DNA of 64,000 nt, from assembly GCA_013322215.1 (NCBI GenBank), contig JAAMEZ010000022.1, positions 62,001 through 126,000 of the forward strand, written 5' to 3'. Made by a program: the position numbers and the translations under genes. This stretch comes from Martinezella rhizogenes. Lineage in GTDB: Bacteria; Pseudomonadota; Alphaproteobacteria; Rhizobiales; Rhizobiaceae. The notes under the pieces are model-generated. The model did no database searches. It was not told the DNA's origin and was given only the letters and a program-made list of their open reading frames with translations. This document shows, piece by piece, positions 48,476 to 58,050 of this stretch; positions within the stretch are counted from its first letter, which is position 1, and the number at the start of each line of letters is the position of its first letter.

Positions 48476-49117
48476 ATGACGCAATCGCTCGTTGTCGGCG
48501 CCTTTCTCGCCGCGCTTTTCTATGTGCTTATTCCCGGCCCTGCCTTTCTGGCGCTGCTCGGCATAGGTGCCGGCCAGGGGCGCAAGGCGGGTGCATTCTT
48601 CGTCAGCGGCCATCTGCTCGGCGATCTCGTCTGGTCTACGCTCGCCTTGGTCGCCATTGTCGGCGCCAAGACCATCGGCACCTTCGTCTTCGATCTGCTT
48701 GGTTTGCTGTGCGGTTTCTATCTCGCGTGGATCGGCTGGAGTGCCGTGACCGCCAAGCCGAAGGGTGACGGCAAGGCGCTGGTCAAGGTCGACCGCCCCT
48801 TCCGTCGCGGCCTGATCTTCGGCGTTACCAATCCGAAGGGATATCCCGTTGCGCTGGCGACATTCACGGCCCTTGTTGCGGGCTCCGCCGGCGCGCTGAC
48901 CTTCAGCGCCCTGCCGTTGCTGCTCGTGGTCTCTTTTGCCGGCTTCATAACGGCCGACCTCATTCTCATCAGCATCATCGGCGCAGGCGCCGTGCGCCGC
49001 TTCTATCGTGCGCATGAGCGGCTGATCGTGCGTTGTTCCGGCGTGCTGTTCATGGGCTTTGCGGCGCAGGCGCTCTGGCACGCCACGCCCGGCCTGCTCG
49101 GCTGGCGCAAAGCCTGA
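48476..49117 (+). CDS. LysE-family exporter
   Basis: 213 residues with six hydrophobic segments, AALFYVLIPGPAFLALLGIG at the N-terminus (family motif PGP) and GLIFGVTNPKGYPVALATF in the middle. It exports an unknown amino acid or related metabolite and is probably repressed by the divergent MarR protein. Confidence 0.92.
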   Translation: MTQSLVVGAFLAALFYVLIPGPAFLALLGIGAGQGRKAGAFFVSGHLLGDLVWSTLALVAIVGAKTIGTFVFDLLGLLCGFYLAWIGWSAVTAKPKGDGKALVKVDRPFRRGLIFGVTNPKGYPVALATFTALVAGSAGALTFSALPLLLVVSFAGFITADLILISIIGAGAVRRFYRAHERLIVRCSGVLFMGFAAQALWHATPGLLGWRKA

Positions 49118-49215
49118 CCCCGCCACATCAATTTGTTCGACCCTCGCCATACCAATTCGGCGGGGGTAGCCTTATATCGTGCTTCGGTCAGATGTCTGTC
49201 GAAAGGATGCCCCGC

Positions 49216-51279
49216 ATGTCTTCCCTTACTGCCGTCAATCCCGCGCTCACCGAATGGACCGGGCATCAGGGGCTGCCGCGTTTCGATGCGGTGAAGGATA
49301 CGGATTTTGCACCTGCCTTCGATGCGGCGCTTGCATCGCATGAAGCCGAGATCGATGCGATCGCCGGCAACAGCGAGGCGCCGACTTTCGCCAACACGGT
49401 GACGACGCTAGAGATCGCCGGCGACGAGCTGTCGCGCATCTCGGCGCTCTTCTGGAACAAGGCTGGCGCTCACACCAACGAGACCATCCAGGTGCTGGAG
49501 CGCGAGATCGCGCCGAAGATGGCGCGGCATTATTCGAAGATCGGCACCAATGCGGCGCTCTTTGCCCGCCTCGATGCGCTCTGGGAAGGCCGTGATGCCC
49601 TTGGGCTGACGCTCGAGGAAACCCGCGTGCTGGAACGGCACTGGAAGGGCTTCGTCAAGTCGGGTGCCAAGCTGCCGAAGGCCGAGCAGGAGCGCTTGTC
49701 CGCCATCAATGAAAAGCTTGCTGGCCTCGGCGCGCAGTTCGGCCAGAACGTGCTGGCGGATGAAAAGAGCTGGGCACTGCTTTTGTCGGAAGAGGCCGAG
49801 CTTGCCGGTCTCCCGGACTATCTGCGCGAGGCGATGGCAGCGGCTGCGCGCGAACGCGGCGAGGAGGGCAAGTATGCCGTCACCCTGTCGCGCTCGATCA
49901 TCGAACCCTTCCTGACGTCGTCCGAACGCCGCGATCTGCGTGAACAGGCTTTCAACGCCTGGGTGGCGCGTGGCGCCAATGGCGGCAAGACCGACAACCG
50001 CGAGATCATCCGCGAGACTTTGGCTTTGAGAGCGGAAAAGGCAAAGCTGCTTGGCTATGCCAACTTTGCTGAACTCAAGCTCGACAACACCATGGCGAAG
50101 ACGCCGGCAGCGGTAAACGATCTCCTGATGACCGTGTGGGCGAAGGCTGCCGCGCGCGCGGGAGAAGAGGAAAAGGATATTGCCGGGCTGATCGCCGAGG
50201 AAGGCCGCAATCACGAAGTCATGCCCTGGGACTGGCGGCACTATGCCGAGAAGATCCGGACACGGAAGTTCGATTTCTCCGAAACGGAGCTGAAGCCCTA
50301 CCTGCAGCTCGAAAAGATCATCGCCGCCTGCTTCGATGTCGCCGGGCGTCTCTTCGGCATCAAGGCCGTCGAGCAGAAGGGCGTTCCCGCCTATCATCCA
50401 GACGTGCGCGTCTTCGAGATCCGCGACCGCTCCGACAGGCTCGTCGCCCTCTTCCTCGGCGATTATTTCGCCCGCAGCTCGAAGCGCTCCGGCGCCTGGA
50501 TGAGCTCGTTCCAGTCGCAGCATAAGCTGCCTCTGAAGAACGGCCATGTCGGCGAGCTGCCGATCATCTACAATGTCTGCAACTTCGCCAAACCGGCGGA
50601 AGGCCGGCCGGCGCTGCTGTCACTCGACGATGCGCGCACGCTGTTCCACGAATTCGGTCACGCGCTGCACGGAATGCTTTCGAACGTCACCTATCCCTCG
50701 GTTTCGGGCACCGGTGTTTCCCGCGATTTCGTCGAACTGCCGTCGCAACTCTACGAACATTGGCTGACCGTCCCCGCCATCCTCAAGGAATACGCCGTTC
50801 ATTACGAAACCGGCGCTCCGATCCCGCAGGCGCTGCTCGACAAGGTGCTGGCGGCCCGCACCTTCAATGCCGGCTTCAATACGGTCGAGTTCACCTCCTC
50901 GGCTCTGGTGGACATGGCGTTCCACACCCGCGGCGCGGTCGAAGATCCGATGGTGGTGCAGGGCGAAGTGCTGGCTGAGATCGGCATGCCGAAGTCGATC
51001 GTCATGCGCCATGCGACGCCGCACTTCCAGCACGTGTTTGCCGGCGACGGCTATTCGGCCGGGTATTATTCCTACATGTGGTCGGAGGTGCTCGATGCGG
51101 ATGCCTTCGCCGCCTTCGAGGAAACCGGCGATGCCTTCAATCCGGGCATGGCCGCGAAACTCAAAGGCAACATTTATTCCGTCGGCGGTTCGATCGACCC
51201 GGAGGAGACCTACAAGGCCTTCCGCGGCAAGCTGCCGAGCCCGGATGCGATGCTGAAGAAGAAGGGGCTGGCAGCCTGA
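49216..51279 (+). CDS. M3-family metallopeptidase (oligopeptidase A / Dcp type)
   Basis: 687 residues, full length for M3 peptidases, which degrade short peptides in the cytoplasm. The zinc motif is HEFGH (478-482) within DARTLFHEFGHALHGMLSN, with the third ligand in the helix after SRDFVELPSQLYEHW. GDGYSAGYYSYMWSE is the C-terminal substrate segment. AAAGGA is 8 bases before the ATG at 49216; an ATG at 49207 is also in frame. A decayed piece of a second copy lies at 52829. Confidence 0.95.
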   Translation: MSSLTAVNPALTEWTGHQGLPRFDAVKDTDFAPAFDAALASHEAEIDAIAGNSEAPTFANTVTTLEIAGDELSRISALFWNKAGAHTNETIQVLEREIAPKMARHYSKIGTNAALFARLDALWEGRDALGLTLEETRVLERHWKGFVKSGAKLPKAEQERLSAINEKLAGLGAQFGQNVLADEKSWALLLSEEAELAGLPDYLREAMAAAARERGEEGKYAVTLSRSIIEPFLTSSERRDLREQAFNAWVARGANGGKTDNREIIRETLALRAEKAKLLGYANFAELKLDNTMAKTPAAVNDLLMTVWAKAAARAGEEEKDIAGLIAEEGRNHEVMPWDWRHYAEKIRTRKFDFSETELKPYLQLEKIIAACFDVAGRLFGIKAVEQKGVPAYHPDVRVFEIRDRSDRLVALFLGDYFARSSKRSGAWMSSFQSQHKLPLKNGHVGELPIIYNVCNFAKPAEGRPALLSLDDARTLFHEFGHALHGMLSNVTYPSVSGTGVSRDFVELPSQLYEHWLTVPAILKEYAVHYETGAPIPQALLDKVLAARTFNAGFNTVEFTSSALVDMAFHTRGAVEDPMVVQGEVLAEIGMPKSIVMRHATPHFQHVFAGDGYSAGYYSYMWSEVLDADAFAAFEETGDAFNPGMAAKLKGNIYSVGGSIDPEETYKAFRGKLPSPDAMLKKKGLAA

Positions 51280-51373
51280 GCCAGCAGCGGGATGAGAGCG
51301 TCCGGATGGCGAGATTGCCCATGATATGGAGCAATTGCCATCCGTGATGGCTGTTGTCCGTGTCTGCCGAGCC

Positions 51374-52603
51374 TCAAATGAAGGCGAGGCCTATGCCCGC
51401 CAGACCCATCAAGACTACGACGACCCAGGGCGGCGCCTTCCAGGCGACCAGCAGCACGAAGCCGACCAGGGCAGCGGCGAAATCATACGGCCTTAGGATT
51501 GCGCTGGTCCATACCGGGTTATAGAGCGCGGTGGCGAGAATGCCGACCACAGCAGCACTCGCGCCACGCATGGCGGCTTGTGCCAGGGGATAGCGACGGA
51601 AACTATCCCAGAATGGCAGAGTGCCGACCAAGAGCAGCAGGCCGGGCAGGAAAATTGCAACAAGCGCGATTGCCGCCCCGGCAAGACCGTGCGGCGCAGG
51701 CCCTATCACTGCGCCGAGATAGGCCGCGAAGGTAAAGAGCGGTCCCGGTACGGCTTGCGCAGCGCCATATCCGGCCAGGAAGGCGTCGGCGCTGACCCAG
51801 CCGGTATTGACCACCTCGGTCTGCAGCAGCGGTAGCACGACATGTCCGCCGCCAAAGACGAGCGAGCCGGAACGATAGAAGGCGCTGAATAGTGCCACGC
51901 CTTGCGACCCGCTGACGGCCGAGAGGATCGGCGATAGGCCGAGCAGGGCAAAGAAGCACGCCAGGCATAAAAATCCGATCCATCTTGGAACACGGAACGA
52001 GACGTGGTGGGTAGTGGACGCCATTTCGCGGCCGCAGAACCATAATCCGGCGATGGCGCCGGCGGCGATCGCCATGATCTGCCCGATCGCGCTCGGCACG
52101 AAGACGACGATCAGGACGGCCGCCAGAGCAATGCTTGCTCGCTCCTTGTCAGGCGTCAAATTGCGCGCCATGCCCCAAACCGCCTGTGCGACTACGGCGA
52201 CGGCGACGATCTTGAGGCCATGCAGCAAGCCGCCTCCGGCCCATCCGCCAAAGGCGGGTGCTGCCATCGCAAAAGCGACGAGGAGGATCGCCGAAGGGAG
52301 GGTAAAGGCCGTCCATGCGGCGAAGGCACCGGCAAAACCGCCGCGCAGCAGGCCAAGGGCAAACCCGACCTGGCTAGAAGCCGGGCCTGGCAGAAACTGG
52401 CAGAGGGCAACCAGGTCCGCATAGCCTTCCTCGCTTATCCATTTCCGGCGAATGACCAATTCATTGCGGAAATATCCCAGGTGAGCGATCGGACCGCCAA
52501 ACGACGTGAGGCCAAGTTTGAGGAAGGCAAGAAAAACCTCGCCAGCCGTGCCTTGCGGCTGGCTGGTCGCGGTCTCAGGAGTTGCCGTTGCCGACGATTT
52601 CAC
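51374..52603 (-). CDS. chrA: Chromate transporter, two-domain ChrA
   Basis: 409 residues made of two homologous CHR domains: the first with FLKLGLTSFGGPIAHLGYF and CQFLPGPASSQVGFALGLLRGG, the second with GSLVFGGGHVVLPLL and AQAVPGPLFTFAAYLG. Long ChrA proteins expel chromate; some act on other anions. GTG at 52603 has GGAG 7 bases upstream. It sits between the intact M3 peptidase gene and a remnant of a second copy. Confidence 0.93.
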   Translation of the reverse strand: MKSSATATPETATSQPQGTAGEVFLAFLKLGLTSFGGPIAHLGYFRNELVIRRKWISEEGYADLVALCQFLPGPASSQVGFALGLLRGGFAGAFAAWTAFTLPSAILLVAFAMAAPAFGGWAGGGLLHGLKIVAVAVVAQAVWGMARNLTPDKERASIALAAVLIVVFVPSAIGQIMAIAAGAIAGLWFCGREMASTTHHVSFRVPRWIGFLCLACFFALLGLSPILSAVSGSQGVALFSAFYRSGSLVFGGGHVVLPLLQTEVVNTGWVSADAFLAGYGAAQAVPGPLFTFAAYLGAVIGPAPHGLAGAAIALVAIFLPGLLLLVGTLPFWDSFRRYPLAQAAMRGASAAVVGILATALYNPVWTSAILRPYDFAAALVGFVLLVAWKAPPWVVVVLMGLAGIGLAFI

Positions 52604-53031
52604 CCTTCAACTCCCTGGCTTTTGCTGGCTTAGACGACGTCGTTAAGTAGCGTGCATATGTTACAAATTCCGCACGGCGGCTCGGCACGCAAGGCATGAT
52701 AACCATTTTCGTTGAATGATGCATCGCAACACGTAGCGTGCCTGCCCGGCTGGCAAGCCTCGGCCAACTTGAACTTCTTCTCATGAGGCATGCGTATCCT
52801 GCTTTGGCAAAGATCAGAGCCTTTGCGGAAATTCGATCTCGCGGGCTCTGCTCGACAAGGGGCTGGTGGCGCGCACCGTCAATGCCGGCTTTAATGCGGT
52901 CGAGTTTCCTTCCCCGACTTTGGTCGACTGGCCTTCCATACCCTGGGGTGGCGCCGAGAACCAGACGACGGTGCAGGGCGAAGTTCCGGCCGATTTACCA
53001 ACGTTTGTTTCGCGTTGATTTGCCCGGTCGA
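52604..53031. other. Gap between chrA and a MarR gene
   Basis: 428 bases without an intact gene. The right part is the M3 peptidase remnant (52829-52996); the left part probably holds the chrA promoter, with no site I can name. Confidence 0.6.
52829..52996 (+). pseudogene. Remnant of a second M3 peptidase gene
   Basis: Bases 52848-52906 match 50833-50891 of the intact gene at 53 of 59 positions, and similarity goes on to VQGEVPAD (VQGEVLAE in the intact protein). The frame can be read as ALLDKGLVARTVNAGFNAVE and then degrades with small indels. The parts for the catalytic domain and the C-terminus are gone. Confidence 0.85.
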
Positions 53032-53496
53032 TCACGGCTTGCGCGAGAGCATAGCCAAAAGCCCGGCAAGTTGGTCGGCCTGGGCATCGTCCAGCTTGTC
53101 GCCCAAGTGGCGTTGAAGTGCCGTGGCATAGACTAACCACATGCGGTTCCGCATGACGCTCCCCGCTTCGGTGATGACGATCCAGCGGCCTCGGCCATCC
53201 TCGGAAAACATCTCGCGGCGGACAAGATCGGCCTTTTCCATCCGGTCAAGCAGGCGGGAAAGGTTATGTTGTGCGAGAAGCGTACGCTCCTCGATCTCAT
53301 AGGGCCGCAGCTTGCCGTCTGAGGCACGCTCCAGCTCCAGCAGGACGTCGTACCAACCGAGTGGTGGCAGGCCTGCCGTCTTGAAATCCTGCTCGATCGC
53401 GGCAAGGACGATCTGTTGAGTCCGCATCAGTCGTATCCACGCGCGCGTGATGGCGGGCGACGGCTGCGAGGCTTGGGCATCTGAACGATCGGACAT
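53032..53496 (-). CDS. MarR-family transcriptional regulator
   Basis: 154 residues. Core LPPLGWYDVLLELERASDGKLRPYEIEERTLLAQHNLSRLLDRMEKADLV, wing DGRGRWIVITEAG. It is divergent from a glutathione transferase gene, and two copies of a strong dyad lie between them, one touching its own start codon. This is a typical self-repressing detoxification switch. Confidence 0.93.
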   Translation of the reverse strand: MSDRSDAQASQPSPAITRAWIRLMRTQQIVLAAIEQDFKTAGLPPLGWYDVLLELERASDGKLRPYEIEERTLLAQHNLSRLLDRMEKADLVRREMFSEDGRGRWIVITEAGSVMRNRMWLVYATALQRHLGDKLDDAQADQLAGLLAMLSRKP

Positions 53497-53497
53497 G

Positions 53498-53564
53498 GAT
53501 GCAATTACATCTATATTGACCAGGCTGGCAAGTCCGGATATAGATGCAATTACATCTATATTGA
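53498..53564. promoter_or_regulatory. Two identical operator copies between MarR and GST genes
   Basis: The 22-bp unit starting GATGCAATTACATCTATA occurs at 53498-53519 and 53543-53564, 45 bp apart. The second copy is part of a perfect dyad ATATAGATG (53538-53546), CAATTA, CATCTATAT (53553-53561); the first keeps the inner arms GATG/CATC. Confidence 0.75.
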
Positions 53565-53588
53565 GCGAAGCCTCCCGGAGATGCGATC

Positions 53589-54272
53589 ATGCCTGATACG
53601 AAATTGGTTCTCGTCAGCCATCACCTGTGCCCCTATGTCCAACGAGCCGCCATCACGCTTGCTGAAAAGGGCACGCCATTCGAGTTCCGCTATGTCGATC
53701 TGTCGGCAAAGCCAGATTGGTTTCTGACCATTTCTCCGCTCGGCAAAGTACCGCTTCTGATCGTGCGGCAGGGCGACGGCGTGGAAACGGTCTTGTTCGA
53801 GAGTGCCGTGATCTGCGAATATCTCGAGGAAACCCAATCAGGTCCTCGGCTACATCCGGCCGATCCGCTGGCGCGTGCCCGGCATCGCGGCTGGATGGAA
53901 TTCGGTTCTTCCATCCTTTCGGACTTGTGGGGATTTGAGACGGCCAAGGATGAGGAAACCTTTGAAGCCAAGCGGAAAGCGCTGGTCGGTAAGTTCGCGC
54001 GCGTCGAGGCGGAATTGAAAGATGGCCCCTTTTTCGCGGGCGAGGCGTTCAGCCTTGTCGATGCGGTCTTTGCGCCGATCTTCCGTTACTTTGACGTGTT
54101 CGATGTCATCACATCAACCGGCGTTTTCGATGCTCTGCCGCGTGTCGCGGCATGGCGCAGAGAATTGGCATCGCGGCAAAGCGTGCGAGATGCGGTGACG
54201 CATGATTATCCGGATCGTCTCAAAGTCTTCCTGGTGAATCACGATGCATGGCTGCTTCAGCGTGCCGCCTGA
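53589..54272 (+). CDS. Glutathione S-transferase family protein
   Basis: 227 residues. Thioredoxin-like N-terminal domain with Cys14 in SHHLCPYVQRA and SPLGKVPLL, then an all-helical C-terminal domain with FSLVDAVFAPIFRYFDVF. The active-site cysteine instead of Ser/Tyr points to the omega/beta-like or glutathionyl-hydroquinone-type classes. Likely repressed by the divergent MarR protein. Confidence 0.92.
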   Translation: MPDTKLVLVSHHLCPYVQRAAITLAEKGTPFEFRYVDLSAKPDWFLTISPLGKVPLLIVRQGDGVETVLFESAVICEYLEETQSGPRLHPADPLARARHRGWMEFGSSILSDLWGFETAKDEETFEAKRKALVGKFARVEAELKDGPFFAGEAFSLVDAVFAPIFRYFDVFDVITSTGVFDALPRVAAWRRELASRQSVRDAVTHDYPDRLKVFLVNHDAWLLQRAA

Positions 54273-54511
54273 GGGCGGCACGGAAATCCCTGTTAAGACT
54301 ATTGCTTACATCCGATGTCGGCGGCATCGTAGAACGAAAGCTTTGGCTACCGACTAGTGTGAGCTAGCCATATGCGCGGCGTGCAAAGGCAGGCTTGCCA
54401 TTGCTTTCTTGCCTCCCCCCTTTCGCATTCGCGAAAAAAAGGGTATGAGCGCGCCAAATGCAATTGGCGTGTTGACCAGACACTGCGCCCCAGCCTCAGA
54501 GATTAAGACAT

Positions 54512-56329
54512 ATGGCACTTCGCAACATCGCGATCATCGCGCACGTTGACCATGGGAAAACCACCCTCGTCGACGAGCTCCTGAAGCAGTCCGGCTCGTT
54601 CCGCGAGAACCAGCGCGTTGCCGAACGCGTCATGGATTCCAACGATCTGGAAAAGGAACGCGGCATCACCATTCTCGCCAAGGCGACCTCGGTCGTCTGG
54701 AAGGATACCCGCATCAACATCGTCGACACCCCCGGCCACGCCGACTTCGGCGGCGAAGTCGAGCGTATTCTTTCGATGGTGGATGGCGCGATCGTTCTCG
54801 TCGATGCTGCCGAAGGCCCGATGCCGCAGACCAAGTTCGTTGTCGGCAAGGCACTCAAGGTCGGCCTGCGCCCGATCGTTGCAATCAACAAGATTGACCG
54901 TCCGGACGCCCGCGCCGACGAAGTCATCAACGAAGTGTTCGATCTCTTCGCCAATCTCGATGCCACCGACGAGCAGCTCGATTTCCCGATCCTCTACGGC
55001 TCCGGCCGTAACGGCTGGATGAACTATTCGCCCGAAGGCCCGAAGGACGAAGGTCTCGGCCCGCTTCTCGATCTCGTCGTCAAGCATGTTCCGGAGCCGA
55101 CCGTCGGCGAAGGTCCGTTCCGCATGATCGGCACGATCCTCGAAGCCAACCCCTTCCTCGGCCGCATCATCACCGGCCGCATTCATTCCGGCTCGATCAA
55201 GCCGAACCAGGCCGTCAAGGTTCTCGGTGCTGACGGCAACCTCATCGAAACCGGCCGTATCTCGAAGATCCTCGCCTTCCGCGGCATCGAGCGTCAGCCG
55301 ATCGAAGAAGCGCAGGCAGGTGATATCGTCGCCATCGCCGGCCTTTCCAAGGGCACCGTCGCCGACACCTTCTGCGACCCGCAGGTCAGCGAGCCGCTGA
55401 TCGCACAGCCGATCGATCCGCCGACTGTCACCATGTCCTTCATCGTCAACGACAGCCCCTATGCGGGCACCGAAGGCGACAAGGTCACCTCGCGCGTCAT
55501 CCGCGACCGCCTTTTCAAGGAAGCCGAGGGCAACGTCGCGCTGAAGATCGAAGAAGCCGAAGGCAAGGATTCGTTCTACGTATCCGGCCGCGGCGAATTG
55601 CAGCTCGCAGTTCTGATCGAAACGATGCGCCGCGAAGGCTTCGAGCTTGCCGTGTCGCGCCCGCGCGTCGTCATGCACAAGGACGAGAGCGGCCAGCTGC
55701 TCGAGCCGATCGAAGAAGTCGTCATCGACGTCGATGAAGAGCATTCCGGCATTGTCGTGCAGAAGATGTCCGAGCGTAAGGCCGAAATGGCCGAGCTGCG
55801 TCCTTCGGGCGGCAACCGCGTCCGTCTCGTCTTCTGGGCGCCGACCCGTGGCCTCATCGGCTACCAGTCGGAACTTCTGACCGACACCCGCGGCACGGCG
55901 GTCATGAACCGTCTGTTTCATGACTATCAGCCTTACAAGGGCGAAATCGGCGGCCGCGTAAACGGCGTTCTGCTTGCCAACGAAGCCGGCGAAGCCGTGG
56001 CCTACGCCCTGTTCAACCTGGAAGACCGCGGCCCGATGATCATTGACGCCGGCGAGAAGGTCTATGCCGGCATGATCATCGGCATTCACTCTCGCGACAA
56101 CGACCTTGAAGTCAACGTGCTGAAGGGCAAGAAGCTCACCAACATCCGCGCCGCCGGCAAGGATGAAGCCGTGAAGCTGACCCCGCCGATCCGCATGACG
56201 CTCGACCGCGCGCTCTCCTGGATCCAGGACGACGAGCTGGTGGAAGTGACCCCGAAGTCGATCCGCCTGCGCAAGATGTATCTCGATCCGAACGAGCGCA
56301 AGCGTTACGAGAAGGCCCGTCTGGCCTGA
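54512..56329 (+). CDS. typA: Ribosome-associated GTPase TypA/BipA
   Basis: 605 residues. Translation-factor GTPase with G1 HVDHGKTTL (11-19), switch [20 protein letters not shown] and [12 protein letters not shown], then domain II, two EF-G-like domains and the BipA-specific C-terminal domain. TypA helps ribosome assembly and growth under stress or cold. It is monocistronic, with a terminator after the stop. Confidence 0.97.
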   Translation: MALRNIAIIAHVDHGKTTLVDELLKQSGSFRENQRVAERVMDSNDLEKERGITILAKATSVVWKDTRINIVDTPGHADFGGEVERILSMVDGAIVLVDAAEGPMPQTKFVVGKALKVGLRPIVAINKIDRPDARADEVINEVFDLFANLDATDEQLDFPILYGSGRNGWMNYSPEGPKDEGLGPLLDLVVKHVPEPTVGEGPFRMIGTILEANPFLGRIITGRIHSGSIKPNQAVKVLGADGNLIETGRISKILAFRGIERQPIEEAQAGDIVAIAGLSKGTVADTFCDPQVSEPLIAQPIDPPTVTMSFIVNDSPYAGTEGDKVTSRVIRDRLFKEAEGNVALKIEEAEGKDSFYVSGRGELQLAVLIETMRREGFELAVSRPRVVMHKDESGQLLEPIEEVVIDVDEEHSGIVVQKMSERKAEMAELRPSGGNRVRLVFWAPTRGLIGYQSELLTDTRGTAVMNRLFHDYQPYKGEIGGRVNGVLLANEAGEAVAYALFNLEDRGPMIIDAGEKVYAGMIIGIHSRDNDLEVNVLKGKKLTNIRAAGKDEAVKLTPPIRMTLDRALSWIQDDELVEVTPKSIRLRKMYLDPNERKRYEKARLA

Positions 56330-56354
56330 TTGCTATCTCTGATCGAACCATTCG

Positions 56355-56376
56355 ACCCCGGCCATCGCGCCGGGGT
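56355..56376 (+). terminator. typA: typA terminator
   Basis: ACCCCGGC (56355-56362), loop of 6, GCCGGGGT (56369-56376), then TTTTA. Confidence 0.88.
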
Positions 56377-56417
56377 TTTTATTTGTATGTTCGGTTTTTG
56401 AGCCCTTGTCCTAAAGG

Positions 56418-56442
56418 TTAAAAAGTCGTTAATTTTTGTTAA
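56418..56442 (+). promoter_or_regulatory. CtrA-type binding site
   Basis: TTAA (56418-56421), 7 bases, TTAA (56429-56432) is the exact CtrA consensus spacing; a third TTAA follows at 56439-56442 after 6 bases. It is 88 bases before the GNAT gene at 56530. Confidence 0.55.
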
Positions 56443-56529
56443 TGATCCACGGATAAAGCCTGTGGGCAAGCTCGCCATCTTTATGAATGAGGATGGTTAA
56501 TTCGCGTTGGTAAGACCAGAGTAGACGTT

Positions 56530-57036
56530 ATGAAGACGTTGTCGATTGATGTTCGGCGGGCAGAACCCCATGATGCCCGAGCCATTTCGGAGGTGCACCG
56601 CCAGTCCTGGCAGTACACTTATGCCGGCATCATTCCGCATCGCGCGCTCGGCCAGATGATCGAGCGCCGCGGCGAAGCCTGGTGGCGCAAGGCGACCAGC
56701 GGGCCGGCGACGTTGCTGGTTCTGGATGTCGCCGGCGAGATCGCAGGCTATGCCACGCTCGGCCTTAATCGCGCCCGCGCACTGCCGCAGGAAGGCGAGA
56801 TCTATGAACTCTATCTGCGTCCGCAATATCAGGGCCTCGGCTTGGGTCGCATGCTGTTCGGCGAGGCACGCCGGCTGTTGAAGTCGCTCGGCTGCAAGGG
56901 GATGGTCGTCTGGTGCCTCGAGGAAAACGAGAATGCCTACCGCTTCTATCGCGGGCAGGGCGGCGCGGATTTCTGCGAAGGCATCGAAACTTTCGATCAC
57001 AGGCAGCTTCGCAAGATCGGCTTCGTCTGGCCCTGA
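56530..57036 (+). CDS. GNAT-family N-acetyltransferase
   Basis: 168 residues. RRAEPHDARAISEVHRQSWQYTYAGIIP at the start and the acetyl-CoA-binding segment LYLRPQYQGLGLGRMLFGEARRLL, then NENAYRFYRGQGG, are classic GNAT features. The substrate (protein N-terminus, small amine or other) cannot be told. A CtrA-type site lies upstream, which may tie it to the cell cycle. Confidence 0.9.
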   Translation: MKTLSIDVRRAEPHDARAISEVHRQSWQYTYAGIIPHRALGQMIERRGEAWWRKATSGPATLLVLDVAGEIAGYATLGLNRARALPQEGEIYELYLRPQYQGLGLGRMLFGEARRLLKSLGCKGMVVWCLEENENAYRFYRGQGGADFCEGIETFDHRQLRKIGFVWP

Positions 57037-57195
57037 GCGGGCACCTACCGCGCCGCGCGTCATATACGACATGCAAAACGTCGCTGTAGCGTTTTAAATC
57101 TGCAGTAAATCCGCCTGTTTCCCGATGCGTTGTTGCGTTGCGGGATGAATCCTATTATTTGGCTGGCGGCAACCATCCTTATTTAGGGGACAAGC

Positions 57196-57732
57196 ATGCG
57201 TATCGACGCGATTTCCATTGGCAAGAACCCGCCCGAAGACGTCAACGTCATCGTTGAAGTGCCGGTCGGCGGTCATCCGATCAAGTACGAAATGGACAAG
57301 GAGGCCGGCACGCTGGTCGTCGACCGTTTCCTCTACACGCCGATGACCTATCCGGGCAATTACGGCTTCGTTCCGCACACGCTCTCCGACGACGGCGACC
57401 CGATCGACGTGCTGATCGCAAACACCCGTCCGCTGGTCCCGGGCTGCGTCATCAATGTTCGCCCGATCGGCGTGCTGATGATGGAAGACAATTCCGGCAA
57501 GGACGAGAAGATCATTGCCGTTCCCGCGCCGAAGCTGACGATGCGCTACGACAAGGTCAAGGAATATACCGACCTGCCCGAGATCACGCTGAAGCAGATC
57601 GAGCACTTCTTCGAGCACTACAAGGATCTGGAGCCCGGCAAGTGGGTCAAGATCTTCGGCTGGAAGGGTTCGAAGGAAGCCGGCGAGCTCATTGTCGAAG
57701 CCATCGAGCGCGCGAAGAACACCAAGGCCTGA
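57196..57732 (+). CDS. ppa: Inorganic pyrophosphatase, family I
   Basis: 178 residues. Active-site segment DGDPIDVLI with the metal-binding aspartates, [16 protein letters not shown] and [21 protein letters not shown] region (here [15 protein letters not shown]). It splits pyrophosphate and pulls biosynthetic reactions. AGGGGA precedes the ATG at 57196. Its stop codon directly abuts the stop codon of the convergent DUF167 gene, and its terminator lies inside that gene. Confidence 0.97.
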   Translation: MRIDAISIGKNPPEDVNVIVEVPVGGHPIKYEMDKEAGTLVVDRFLYTPMTYPGNYGFVPHTLSDDGDPIDVLIANTRPLVPGCVINVRPIGVLMMEDNSGKDEKIIAVPAPKLTMRYDKVKEYTDLPEITLKQIEHFFEHYKDLEPGKWVKIFGWKGSKEAGELIVEAIERAKNTKA

Positions 57733-58050
57733 TCAGCCGCCTTCGGTTACGGCGCAAAGCCTTCTTATCAAATCCTCCGGTTCGCCCTCGATCCGGAGGA
57801 TTTTTTTACGCGCCGTGTCGCCACTGACAAGGGTAAGCGTGGATTTGGGAATGCCGAGGCTCTTTGAAAGCAGGGCGATGAGCGCCTTGTTGGCCTTGCC
57901 CTTTTCCGGCGCGACCGAGACACGCGCCTTCAAATAGCAATCGCCGTCGCTGCCGGCTTCCAGCCCATCGATCGCATCACGCCCGCCATTGGGCGTGAGC
58001 CGCACGGAAAGCCGGAGGTGATCCGGAAAGGCCTGCCAGGCTTTGTTCAC
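57733..58050 (-). CDS. DUF167 (UPF0235/YggU) family protein
   Basis: 105 residues. [41 protein letters not shown] and [16 protein letters not shown] are diagnostic for the small YggU-like domain of unknown function. GTG at 58050 overlaps the yggT stop (GTGA); a GTG at 58080 is possible. It forms an operon with yggT. Confidence 0.93.
   Translation of the reverse strand: MNKAWQAFPDHLRLSVRLTPNGGRDAIDGLEAGSDGDCYLKARVSVAPEKGKANKALIALLSKSLGIPKSTLTLVSGDTARKKILRIEGEPEDLIRRLCAVTEGG
57770..57807 (+). terminator. ppa: ppa terminator, inside the DUF167 coding sequence
   Basis: AAATCCTCCGG (57770-57780), 12-base loop, CCGGAGGATTT (57793-57803), continuing in T to 57807. A perfect 11-bp stem with seven T, overlapping the antisense gene. 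Confidence 0.88.

Noticed and set aside
54503..56089. 528-codon minus-strand frame
   Set aside because: Shadow of typA; no family features.
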